From positions 90,621 to 154,620 of the forward strand of contig NZ_JPMY01000036.1 of assembly GCF_000761545.1 (NCBI RefSeq): a DNA stretch of 64,000 bases, written 5' to 3'. The notes under the pieces are model-generated. The model was not told the origin of the DNA. It saw only the letters and a program-made list of their open reading frames with translations, and searched no databases. Below, one piece after another: positions 1 to 7,612 of this stretch (position 1 is its first letter; every line of letters begins with the position of its first letter). The DNA is from Pseudomonas sp. ML96. GTDB lineage: Bacteria > Pseudomonadota > Gammaproteobacteria > Pseudomonadales > Pseudomonadaceae. The translations under genes were made by a program, and so were the position numbers.

Positions 1-1938
1 CAGCACTTCCCCTCGGTGTGCCTGATCGGCCTCGGCCGCTGCGGCTCCAACATCGCCCTGGACGTGGCCTCGCTGGTCTATAACGCGCGGCGCTTCTACC
101 TCAACGAATTCAGCAACCAGGAAAAGAACGGCGGCGAACAGCGCCCGGCCAGCTGGATTCGCAGCAACCTGCGCCTGTCCTCCGGACGCGGCGCCAAGCC
201 GGTGTTTCTGATCGAGCCGCTGGTGATGCTCGGCGACCTGGACAAGGACATCGAGGGCCGCATCCGCTTCTCGCGCAAGGCCGAGACCAACGGCTTCCTC
301 GACGACTACAGCAAAATGAAGATCATGGACCTGTCCGAGGTCCATGCCGGCGGTGCCGGTAACGCACCGATCCTCGGCCAGTATCTGGCCAAGATCATCC
401 TCAACAAGGATACCCAGCGCTTCTCCAACGCCGACTGGAAGTTCATCCACAGCTACCTGATCGACTCCTGCGGCATCAAGGCCAACCAGTCGCGCCTGTA
501 CTTCTACATCTTCAGCGCCGGCGGCGGCACCGGCTCGGGCATGGCCTCGGAATTCGGCCTGGCCCAGCAGTTCGCCTACATGAGCAAGACCTTCGACACC
601 AAGCAGGAGAGCAGCAGCGAGGACAACCGCGGCCACTCCTTCGTCTTCGAGCCGATCTTCACCAGCGGCATCTGCATCCTGCCGAACATCTCCGACCAGC
701 GCATCGAGATGTCCGAGGCGCTGCATATCAACGCCGGCCGCCTGCTGTGCAAGTACCTCGCCGAGGAATGGGACTTCTCCTACAACTTCGACAGCGAGGA
801 AACCGGCGAAGAGAGCGTGATGCGCCGCATCCGCCCGTGGAACGCCATGATGCTGATCTCCAACGACATCATGCGCTACGCCGAAGAGAGCGACGGCGGC
901 AACGTACAGAACATCGACGTGAACGCCATGGAGCGCCACGCCAACCAGTACATCTCGCAGCAGATATTCAACATCCTCACCGCCCAGGCGGTGACCACCG
1001 ACTACGACCAGAACTACTTCCGCCGCGCCGGCATCGACATCGGCGAGACCATCCGCCTCGACGCCAACGACCTGTTCATGAGCCTGGCTGGCCCGGTGGC
1101 CGTGGCCTACGCGGAATCCGTGGTCGCCGAGCAGGCCCAGCCTGCCACCACCGAGAAGTTCAAGGTGTTCGAGAAGGAGCAACCCAAGCTCAACATCGAC
1201 GACCTGTTCTTCCGCTCCATCGACCTGCCGCACTTCAACAAGACCACCCAGGCCATCGAGGGCATCAGCCTGCTGCCGATCGAGGCCAAGCGTTATCGCG
1301 CGGCTTTGGAGCAGTACAAGAAGTCCAACTTCGACGCCAGCGCCCTGAGCGACCTGCACTTCTTCAAGAACTGCTCCTCGGTGGTGTCCATCGTCTCGCT
1401 GCCGAAGGACTACAAGCTGTCCTACATGGACCTGAACCGGCTGAAGACCCACCTCAACAGCCTGTTCCCCAACACCACCCTGAAGCGCTACGCCTTGGTG
1501 ATCGGCGCCTCGGCCAACCTGTCGCTGACCACCCTGATCGTCAAGAGCCCGTGCCTGTCGGACGACTTCCTAACCCTGATCGTGGCCTTCATCAAACGCT
1601 GCTTCGCCCGTGACCAGTACCGCTACGACGAGAGCCTGGACAACGCCATGCTCGACTTCATCGTCTCCGAGGACTTCGACGAAGCCCGCATCGAGGCCAT
1701 GCTCAACGAGTACGAAAACCCGGCGAAGATCCTCGACACCAACTGGTACGCGATCAAGCCGATGTACGAGAAGAAGTACCGCGAGCTGATCCACGACCAG
1801 GACAAGTTCGTCTCGATCAACGACATCCGCCTGTCCCGCGAAAGCGTGAAGAAGGCCATCAAGTACCTGCGAGAGATCTACCGCCACCGCGTCGGCAAGA
1901 CTCGGGTCATCTCGCTCAACGATTACGCCAAGGACTGA
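1..1938 (+). CDS. Tubulin/FtsZ-superfamily GTPase-like protein, 5' end outside window
   Basis: The reading frame is open from base 1, so the gene starts upstream; 645 codons are visible, far longer than FtsZ (about 390). Counting from the first visible codon, a glycine-rich GLGRCGSN loop lies at 10-17, like the first nucleotide loop of FtsZ. The tubulin signature GGGTGSG lies at 174-180. An ISND segment at 286-289 resembles the guanine-contacting loop of FtsZ (IPND). LDANDL at 353-358 resembles the catalytic T7 loop (NVDFADV), with Arg where FtsZ has Asn. The remaining roughly 290 residues have no family I recognise. By family knowledge this is a tubulin-like protein (Pfam Tubulin_2 or FtsZ-like type), a group proposed to act in membrane remodelling. 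Whether it polymerises is unknown. It ends at a strong terminator and is convergent with rmlD; its partner genes would lie left of the window. Confidence 0.8.
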   Translation, partial: QHFPSVCLIGLGRCGSNIALDVASLVYNARRFYLNEFSNQEKNGGEQRPASWIRSNLRLSSGRGAKPVFLIEPLVMLGDLDKDIEGRIRFSRKAETNGFLDDYSKMKIMDLSEVHAGGAGNAPILGQYLAKIILNKDTQRFSNADWKFIHSYLIDSCGIKANQSRLYFYIFSAGGGTGSGMASEFGLAQQFAYMSKTFDTKQESSSEDNRGHSFVFEPIFTSGICILPNISDQRIEMSEALHINAGRLLCKYLAEEWDFSYNFDSEETGEESVMRRIRPWNAMMLISNDIMRYAEESDGGNVQNIDVNAMERHANQYISQQIFNILTAQAVTTDYDQNYFRRAGIDIGETIRLDANDLFMSLAGPVAVAYAESVVAEQAQPATTEKFKVFEKEQPKLNIDDLFFRSIDLPHFNKTTQAIEGISLLPIEAKRYRAALEQYKKSNFDASALSDLHFFKNCSSVVSIVSLPKDYKLSYMDLNRLKTHLNSLFPNTTLKRYALVIGASANLSLTTLIVKSPCLSDDFLTLIVAFIKRCFARDQYRYDESLDNAMLDFIVSEDFDEARIEAMLNEYENPAKILDTNWYAIKPMYEKKYRELIHDQDKFVSINDIRLSRESVKKAIKYLREIYRHRVGKTRVISLNDYAKD

Positions 1939-1954
1939 GTTGTTACCGCCTCAA

Positions 1955-1986
1955 CGAAAAAGGCCTGCAATTGCAGGCCTTTTTCG
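1955..1986. terminator. Bidirectional Rho-independent terminator
   Basis: A perfect 32-nt palindrome: CGAAAAAGGCCTGCAA followed by its reverse complement. The GC stem is flanked by A5 on the left and T5 on the right, so it can end transcription of the tubulin-like gene (plus strand) and of rmlD (minus strand). Confidence 0.9.
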
Positions 1987-1997
1987 TATCTGCAGGA

Positions 1998-2882
1998 TCA
2001 AGTCTCGTCGCGCCACTCCTGCAGAACAGAACGCAATTCTGTCCGCCAGTCTGGCTGCTGAATGCCAAACTCGGCGTTCAGCTTGGAACAGTCGAGTACG
2101 GACCACAGCGGCCTGCGCGCTGGCGTTGGGTACTCCGAACTGACAATTGCACGTAGCCTGGGCGAGCGCTCAATCAGACCAAGCTCAAGTGCCTGACGAA
2201 ATATCTCTTCGGCAAACTCGTACCAACTGCAAGCCGGCCCACCACTAAAGTGGTAACAACCCCATTGCAACTCACCCTTATCCCGGTAGAGCTGAACCAG
2301 CTGCCAAAGAGCCCCGGCAATACCGGCAGCCGGAGTCGGACCACCGCGTTGATCGGCAACCACGGCCAACTCATCGCGCTCACGCCCCAGACGCAGCATG
2401 GTTCTGACAAAATTCTGCCCGTGCGCACCGAACACCCAACTCGTCCGCAGTACGAGAGCCCGCGAGCAACGTTCGAACAACGCCTGCTCGCCCGCCAGTT
2501 TGCTAGCGCCATAGACCCCGACAGGTGCCACCGGATCACTTTCTTTATAGGGACTAATCCCGTTACCGGCAAAAACATAGTCGGTAGAAATATGGAACAA
2601 GGGAATTCCAGCGCGCTCGGCTTGATCCGCTAGCAGCGCTACACCATCTCGATTGACCGCGTAGGCAGCCGCTGACTCACTTTCCGCCCGATCGACCGCG
2701 GTGTATGCGGCCGCATTGATGATTGCGCCGGGTGCGATCTCGGCCACCCGCTTCATCACCTGTTGCGAATCGGCCAGGTTCAACTCTCGGGAGCCTAGGC
2801 CAATGATCTCGAAGCCCACCGGCACAGCCCTCATGAGCTCGTGCCCCACCTGTCCCTGCGCGCCTGCAACCAGAACCCGCAT
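1998..2882 (-). CDS. rmlD: dTDP-4-dehydrorhamnose reductase
   Basis: Last step of dTDP-L-rhamnose synthesis: NAD(P)H reduction of dTDP-4-keto-L-rhamnose. The 294-residue protein opens with a Rossmann GAQGQVG loop, has the ISTDYVFAG segment and a YGASK catalytic Tyr-x-x-x-Lys, and a C-terminal substrate region with the typical RRPLWSVLDCSKL stretch. I chose the ATG at 2882, one base after the rmlC stop, over an in-frame TTG 15 bases upstream because the protein then begins MRVLVAGA like its family. It is the last gene of the rmlBACD set and runs into the bidirectional terminator. The sugar would feed rhamnose into the O-antigen or core encoded by the same locus. Confidence 0.95.
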   Translation of the reverse strand: MRVLVAGAQGQVGHELMRAVPVGFEIIGLGSRELNLADSQQVMKRVAEIAPGAIINAAAYTAVDRAESESAAAYAVNRDGVALLADQAERAGIPLFHISTDYVFAGNGISPYKESDPVAPVGVYGASKLAGEQALFERCSRALVLRTSWVFGAHGQNFVRTMLRLGRERDELAVVADQRGGPTPAAGIAGALWQLVQLYRDKGELQWGCYHFSGGPACSWYEFAEEIFRQALELGLIERSPRLRAIVSSEYPTPARRPLWSVLDCSKLNAEFGIQQPDWRTELRSVLQEWRDET

Positions 2883-2883
2883 C

Positions 2884-3423
2884 TCAACCGCGCCCAAGCA
2901 GTTGGCGCAGCGTCGGATTAATCTGATCCTTCGCCGACAGTTTGGGTTGCTCCACAGGCCATGGAATACCTACTTCGGAATCGTTCCAGAGCAGTCCCCC
3001 TTCATCCTCCGGGAAGTAGAGGTCCGTGCACTTATACTCGAAATCCGCCGTCTCGCTTAGAACACAGAAGCCATGGGCATAGCCTGGTGGAACCCACAGT
3101 TGGCGATGGTTCTCATCGTTGAGCTCGACGCCGACAAAACGTCCGCAAGTTGGTGAGTCGGAGTTGATATCCACTGCCACATCGTAGACCGCACCACGAC
3201 TAACCCGTACTAGCTTGCCCTGCGGCCGGGTACGCTGGAAGTGCAGACCACGCAACACACCGCGAGATGAGCGCGAGTGGTTGTCTTGGACAAAGGGCAT
3301 ATCGATACCAGCCTCTCGGTAACGCTCGATCTGGAAGCTCTCAAGAAAGAAGCCACGAGCATCACCAAACACCTGGGGCTCGATGATCAGTACTCCCGGA
3401 AGGACAGTTTCAATAACCTTCAT
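2884..3423 (-). CDS. rmlC: dTDP-4-dehydrorhamnose 3,5-epimerase
   Basis: Third step of dTDP-L-rhamnose synthesis: epimerises C3 and C5 of dTDP-4-keto-6-deoxy-D-glucose. The 179-residue length is typical. A cupin fold is indicated by DARGFFLESF near the start, the VLRGLHFQ motif carrying the catalytic-type His, AVDINSDS, and PPGYAHGF. It overlaps the rmlA stop by ATGA (3420-3423), so translation is probably coupled. It is distinct from the second RmlC-like epimerase at 33.5 kb, which sits with CDP-sugar genes and is more divergent. Confidence 0.96.
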   Translation of the reverse strand: MKVIETVLPGVLIIEPQVFGDARGFFLESFQIERYREAGIDMPFVQDNHSRSSRGVLRGLHFQRTRPQGKLVRVSRGAVYDVAVDINSDSPTCGRFVGVELNDENHRQLWVPPGYAHGFCVLSETADFEYKCTDLYFPEDEGGLLWNDSEVGIPWPVEQPKLSAKDQINPTLRQLLGRG

Positions 3424-4328
3424 AGCGAATCTGATTCCAGCAAACGAAGCAGGTACTGGCCGTAGCCAGTTTTGCTCAGCGATGGGGCCTGCTTAGAAAG
3501 CTGATCAGCGGACAGCCAACCCTGGTGATAAGCAATCTCCTCCAGGCAGGCGACCTTCAGCCCCTGACGCGCCTCTATGGTTTGCACGAAGTGGCTGGCC
3601 TCCATCAAGGAATCATGAGTCCCGGTATCGAGCCAGGCGAAACCGCGCCCCAGCTGGCTTACATGCAATTCGCCACGCGCTAGGTAGGTGTTGTTGATAT
3701 CAGTAATTTCCAGCTCACCACGCGCCGAAGGCTTGATTTGCTTTGCAATATCCACGACCGAAGCGTCATAGAAATACAGGCCAGTAACGGCGTAATTGGA
3801 CTTGGGCTGGGCAGGCTTTTCTTCAATGGAGACCGCCTTGCCAGACGCGTCGAACTCGACGACACCAAATCGCTCCGGATCCCGTACGTGATAGCCAAAC
3901 ACCGTAGCGCCCTGATCGCGCTGCGTGGCCTCCTGCAGCATGGAACTGAAGCCGTAACCATAGAAGATGTTATCGCCGAGAATCAGGCAAACATTGCTGT
4001 CGCCAATAAACTCCTCGCCGATCAGGAATGCTTGGGCCAGCCCGTCCGGAGACGGTTGCTCGGCATAACTCAGGCTGATACCGAATTCGGAGCCATCACC
4101 CAGCAGCTTGCGGAAGTTGGGCAAGTCATCCGGGGTGGAAATAATCAGTACATCGCGTATCCCGGCCAACATCAGCACCGACAGTGGGTAATAGATCATC
4201 GGCTTGTCGTAGATCGGCAGTAGCTGCTTGGATACACCCCGAGTGATTGGATGCAGACGTGTGCCGGAACCACCAGCCAGCACTATGCCTTTCCAGCGTG
4301 CCTTTTCACTCATATTGCCCACGCTCAC
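3420..4328 (-). CDS. rmlA: Glucose-1-phosphate thymidylyltransferase
   Basis: First step of dTDP-L-rhamnose synthesis: joins dTTP and glucose-1-phosphate. The nucleotidyltransferase signature LAGGSGTRLHP is followed by SKQLLPIYDKPM, then LILGDNIFYG and EEKPAQPKSNYAVTGLYFYD, all characteristic of RmlA; 302 residues. I chose the GTG at 4328 because GGGGGAG precedes it at good spacing and it overlaps the rmlB stop (GTGA). An ATG at 4313, five codons in, is the alternative and lacks a clear ribosome-binding site. The product is feedback-inhibited by dTDP-rhamnose in the family generally. Confidence 0.95.
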   Translation of the reverse strand: MSVGNMSEKARWKGIVLAGGSGTRLHPITRGVSKQLLPIYDKPMIYYPLSVLMLAGIRDVLIISTPDDLPNFRKLLGDGSEFGISLSYAEQPSPDGLAQAFLIGEEFIGDSNVCLILGDNIFYGYGFSSMLQEATQRDQGATVFGYHVRDPERFGVVEFDASGKAVSIEEKPAQPKSNYAVTGLYFYDASVVDIAKQIKPSARGELEITDINNTYLARGELHVSQLGRGFAWLDTGTHDSLMEASHFVQTIEARQGLKVACLEEIAYHQGWLSADQLSKQAPSLSKTGYGQYLLRLLESDSL

Positions 4329-5389
4329 TGATTCTCCCCCAGACGCGCCAATCGATAGTCACCATTCAAAACCCGCTGCCACCAAACCGGGTTCCCCAGA
4401 TACCAGTTCACGGTTTTGCGCAGACCACTTATGAAGGTTTCCTGTGGCGCCCAACCAAGCTCACGCTCGACCTTGCTCGCATCGATTGCATAACGGCGGT
4501 CATGCCCCGGGCGATCCTTCACGAAAATGATCTGCTCCCGGTAAGAACCGCCCTGCTCCCTAGGTCGCAACTCGTCCAGCAGCTCACAGATGGCCTCGAC
4601 CACCTCCAAATTGCGCTTCTCATTATGGCCACCGATGTTGTAGGTCTGCCCTACTTCACCCCGACAAACCACCTCGATCAATGCCCGCGCATGATCATCG
4701 ACAAATAGCCAGTCACGCACCTGCGATCCATCGCCATACACAGGTAATGGCTTGCCGTGCAGAGCATTCAGAATGACGTGGGGGATCAATTTCTCAGGGA
4801 AGTGGAACGGCCCGTAGTTGTTGGAGCAGTTGGTCACCAGTACCGGTAGACCATAAGTGCGATGCCAAGCACGCACTAGGTGGTCGGAACCTGCTTTGGA
4901 AGCGGAATACGGGGAGCTCGGGGCGTAAGGCGTGTCTTCCGTGAACAGATCGGTTGTGCCATGCAGATCACCAAACACTTCGTCCGTGGAAATATGATGG
5001 AAACGGAAAGAGCTGCGTTCCTGCTCTGGAAGAGATACCCAGTAACGCTTGGCAGCCTCCAGCAGCGTATAGGTTCCAACCAGGTTGGTCTGAACAAATG
5101 CCGCCGGGCCATCGATGGAGCGGTCCACGTGAGACTCGGCTGCTAGGTGCATCACCGCACTGGGCTTGAACGCCGAGAAGACGATATCCAGTTGTTCGGC
5201 ATCGCAGATATCAACCTGATGAAAACTGTATCGCGGAGAATCGGCAACCTCCGCCAGAGACTCCAGGTTTCCCGCGTAAGTCAGCTTATCTACGTTGGCG
5301 ACCACATGCTTGGTCTCGGCGAGCAGCGTTCTAATGACTGCCGAGCCAATAAAACCGGCACCACCGGTTACTAAAATCCGTTGAGCCAT
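4325..5389 (-). CDS. rmlB: dTDP-glucose 4,6-dehydratase
   Basis: Second step of dTDP-L-rhamnose synthesis: NAD-dependent conversion of dTDP-glucose to dTDP-4-keto-6-deoxyglucose. The 354-residue extended SDR has GGAGFIGSAV at the N terminus, the ISTDEVFGD active-site segment (Asp-Glu acid/base pair), a YSASKAGSDHL Tyr-x-x-x-Lys motif, and NNYGPFHFPEKLIP. It is the first gene of rmlBACD. A 74-bp gap separates it from hyi upstream. On the minus strand this gap contains a CATAAT hexamer that could be a -10 box, but no convincing -35, so an independent promoter is possible but unproven. Confidence 0.96.
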   Translation of the reverse strand: MAQRILVTGGAGFIGSAVIRTLLAETKHVVANVDKLTYAGNLESLAEVADSPRYSFHQVDICDAEQLDIVFSAFKPSAVMHLAAESHVDRSIDGPAAFVQTNLVGTYTLLEAAKRYWVSLPEQERSSFRFHHISTDEVFGDLHGTTDLFTEDTPYAPSSPYSASKAGSDHLVRAWHRTYGLPVLVTNCSNNYGPFHFPEKLIPHVILNALHGKPLPVYGDGSQVRDWLFVDDHARALIEVVCRGEVGQTYNIGGHNEKRNLEVVEAICELLDELRPREQGGSYREQIIFVKDRPGHDRRYAIDASKVERELGWAPQETFISGLRKTVNWYLGNPVWWQRVLNGDYRLARLGENQ

Positions 5390-5463
5390 AGATATACAGA
5401 TATCCCTAATAAGAAATTATGCATGCCCGCAGCACCCGAACATTCTAAGGCGGTACCTGGAGC

Positions 5464-6237
5464 TTAACGCCAGGCCTCGAGCCAGCCTAGGGATAATCCG
5501 GTGGGGCCGGCAGGCTTGTACTCGGCTCCCATCCACCCCTCATAACCTACCGCATTCAGCGTCTGGAGTGCTTCAGCAAAATCTACCTGCCCCGTTCCCG
5601 GAGCCCCCCGCCCTGGGGAGTCAGCGAACTGTACATGTCCTATGCGCTTGGCCAACAAGCGGATGCCTTGGGGAATACCTAGCCCCTGGCGCGCCATATG
5701 ATAAAGATCGAACTGGGCTAGGCAATTGGGATGATCGACTTGTCGTAGCAACAGATCGAGATCCTCCGGGGTATTAATTAGAAACCCCGGCATATCCAGC
5801 GGATTGATTGCCTCGCATACCAACTGAATACCTAGCGAAGCAAAAGACTCTGCACTCTTGCGTAGATTCTCAGCCAGGCAATCTAGCGCCCTTTCTCGCC
5901 CCTGTTTCTCGGCTAGGCGCCCCGCAAGCACATTGACGCACTGCGGCTGAACTACCGCCGCGTAGGCCAGCGCGTCCTGCAGCGCCCTGTCGAACTCCGC
6001 CTGGCGTGCCGGCACAGCAGCCAGACCTAGGCCGCCCTGCATCAGATCACCAGCAGGCACATTGATCAACACCAGCGGCAAAGCGGCACGAGCCAGATGC
6101 TCCTTGAATAAAGCTGCCGGCAACTCGTAGGGAAACTGAACTTCAACCCCGTCGAACCCTGCCTCGGCCGCAGCCTGAATTCGCTCAAGCAAGGGCCGTT
6201 CAGTGAACAGCAAGGATAGATTGGCGCTGATTTTCAT
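5464..6237 (-). CDS. hyi: Hydroxypyruvate isomerase family protein
   Basis: A 257-residue sugar-phosphate-isomerase/epimerase TIM barrel. It starts MKISANLSLLFTE and has the Hyi-type EAINP segment with a metal-ligand Glu, QFDLYHMARQG, and the closing GAEYKP Glu. The family interconverts hydroxypyruvate and tartronate semialdehyde, or (OtnI members) 2-oxo-tetronates. It overlaps the upstream reductase by ATGA, so the two probably catalyse consecutive steps of one C3/C4 sugar-acid pathway. No glyoxylate carboligase is present. The pair is wedged between the O-antigen core and rmlBACD and has no obvious role in glycan synthesis. Confidence 0.85.
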   Translation of the reverse strand: MKISANLSLLFTERPLLERIQAAAEAGFDGVEVQFPYELPAALFKEHLARAALPLVLINVPAGDLMQGGLGLAAVPARQAEFDRALQDALAYAAVVQPQCVNVLAGRLAEKQGRERALDCLAENLRKSAESFASLGIQLVCEAINPLDMPGFLINTPEDLDLLLRQVDHPNCLAQFDLYHMARQGLGIPQGIRLLAKRIGHVQFADSPGRGAPGTGQVDFAEALQTLNAVGYEGWMGAEYKPAGPTGLSLGWLEAWR

Positions 6238-7124
6238 TTTTCCTGCTCACGGAATAGTCTGATCAGCGTCGATGGGTCATGCTCGAGGTGGCCTTGGGCA
6301 CCATGCAACCGCATCAACTGCGCGGCTAACCCACTCATAGGTATGACGCCACTCTGCTCCTGCGCTAGTTTGACTGCTGTATCAAGATCCTTGAGCAGTG
6401 TACGTACATGCCACTTGACCGGCGTGAAGCGACTCTCCGCCATCTGCGGCGCCAGGATTTGCAACGGCCTGGAGTCAGCAAAACCACCAGCCAGCGCAGG
6501 CGCTAGTAATGCGGCATCGACACCAGCACGCTCGGCTAGCGCGACCACCTCACCAATCACCAGCGCATTGCATGCTACAAGCATCTGGTTGCACACCTTC
6601 GCCACCTGACCTGCGCCGACATCCCCCATGCGAGTCACACGTTGTCCTAGGCGCATAAGTAACGGACGCAGGTATTCGATATCATCTTCTCGGCCACCGG
6701 CCATTATCGCCAGCGTTCCATTCTCAGCCCCTTGGACACCACCCGAAACCGGTGCGTCTACCCAGCGCATTCCAGTTCGCCCCTCCAACTCAGCCGCCAT
6801 TTCACGGGTTTTAGCCGGATCCAGGCTGGAGAAATCCACCAAAAGTTGCCCTGGCCTAGCTTGCTCCACAACACCACCAGCTCCGAAGACCACCTCGCGA
6901 ACGGCATTGGTGTCAGCCAAGCAAAGCAGCACCAAGTCTACCTTCGTACAAAGCGCGGCCAATGACGTAGCCACTTCCACCCCTCGCTCCCGTAACGCCG
7001 AACACTTATCCGCAGAGCGGTTCCATATGTGCAGAGAGTAACCGGCAGCCAACAGTCGAGTGCACATAGGCAGCCCCATCAGGCCAATTCCAACAAAGCC
7101 AATACTGGGTAGGGATACAGACAT
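6234..7124 (-). CDS. 2-hydroxy-3-oxopropionate reductase / beta-hydroxyacid dehydrogenase
   Basis: A 296-residue 6-phosphogluconate-dehydrogenase-like protein. GFVGIGLMGLPM is the N-terminal dinucleotide loop, VDAPVSGGVQGAENGTL the substrate-binding signature, and the catalytic Lys is in GAGQVAKVCNQM. Members include tartronate semialdehyde reductase (GarR/GlxR) and L-threonate dehydrogenase (LtnD); I cannot separate these by eye. I chose the ATG at 7124 because residues upstream in the frame run into the comEA terminator and are not conserved-looking. Its stop overlaps hyi by ATGA. Lying just downstream of a terminator, this two-gene unit should have its own promoter. Confidence 0.85.
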   Translation of the reverse strand: MSVSLPSIGFVGIGLMGLPMCTRLLAAGYSLHIWNRSADKCSALRERGVEVATSLAALCTKVDLVLLCLADTNAVREVVFGAGGVVEQARPGQLLVDFSSLDPAKTREMAAELEGRTGMRWVDAPVSGGVQGAENGTLAIMAGGREDDIEYLRPLLMRLGQRVTRMGDVGAGQVAKVCNQMLVACNALVIGEVVALAERAGVDAALLAPALAGGFADSRPLQILAPQMAESRFTPVKWHVRTLLKDLDTAVKLAQEQSGVIPMSGLAAQLMRLHGAQGHLEHDPSTLIRLFREQEK

Positions 7125-7165
7125 GTTGGGCTCCTGATCGATGGGGAGCCGCATTTTAGCGCCGC

Positions 7166-7197
7166 AAAAAACAAAAAGCCGGTCAGTGACCGGCTTT
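7166..7197 (-). terminator. Rho-independent terminator after comEA
   Basis: AAAGCCGGTCA pairs with TGACCGGCTTT (7175-7185 and 7187-7197). On the minus strand the stem is followed by a T-rich run (complement of 7166-7177). It should end transcription of comEA and of the wbp genes upstream. Confidence 0.85.
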
Positions 7198-7213
7198 CTC
7201 GAACGGCATGTCG

Positions 7214-7525
7214 TCAATTGACACTCATGCGCGCTCGATTCTTCTCCAATGTCGCCGGGCCAATGCCCTTGACCTCCAGCAACTCATCCACAGATGCGAA
7301 GGGACCATTGGTATTGCGATGATCGACTATCGCCTGTGCCTTGACTTGTCCAATACCAACCAACTCGGACTGAAGAGTATCGGCATCGGCTGTATTGAGG
7401 TTAACCGAGGCAACCTGAACCTCGGCAACAGTCTCAGGCTGAGACTTGGACTCCACGGCGGCAACATTGAGTGAGAATGCGGTAAAGCAGGCAAAAAGCA
7501 GTGCAGAAAAATGCATCTTAGGCAT
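7214..7525 (-). CDS. ComEA-like helix-hairpin-helix protein
   Basis: A 103-residue secreted or periplasmic protein. An N-terminal signal peptide (hydrophobic FSALLFACFTAFSLNVAA, residues about 5-23) precedes a short linker and a C-terminal double helix-hairpin-helix domain: VNLNTADADTLQ, GIGQVKAQAIVDHR, VKGIGPATLEKNR. This is the ComEA fold, which binds double-stranded DNA during uptake in competent bacteria. In Pseudomonas a homologue lies next to wbpM (PA3140 in P. aeruginosa, from memory), so position is conserved. A direct role in transformation here is inference. Confidence 0.9.
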   Translation of the reverse strand: MPKMHFSALLFACFTAFSLNVAAVESKSQPETVAEVQVASVNLNTADADTLQSELVGIGQVKAQAIVDHRNTNGPFASVDELLEVKGIGPATLEKNRARMSVN

Positions 7526-7546
7526 AGCGAAAGCTCCATTTCGTAA

Positions 7547-7576
7547 ATGTGAGCGTGATTCCCATCACGCTCACAT
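7547..7576. other. 13-bp perfect inverted repeat between wbpM and comEA
   Basis: ATGTGAGCGTGAT (7547-7559) and ATCACGCTCACAT (7564-7576) flank a 4-nt loop. There is no long T-run on either side, so as a terminator it would be weak. It could instead be an mRNA-stabilising hairpin or a protein-binding palindrome ahead of comEA. Confidence 0.6.
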
Positions 7577-7612
7577 AACGCTAGTCACCCGCCAATTACA
7601 GTCAAATCAACA

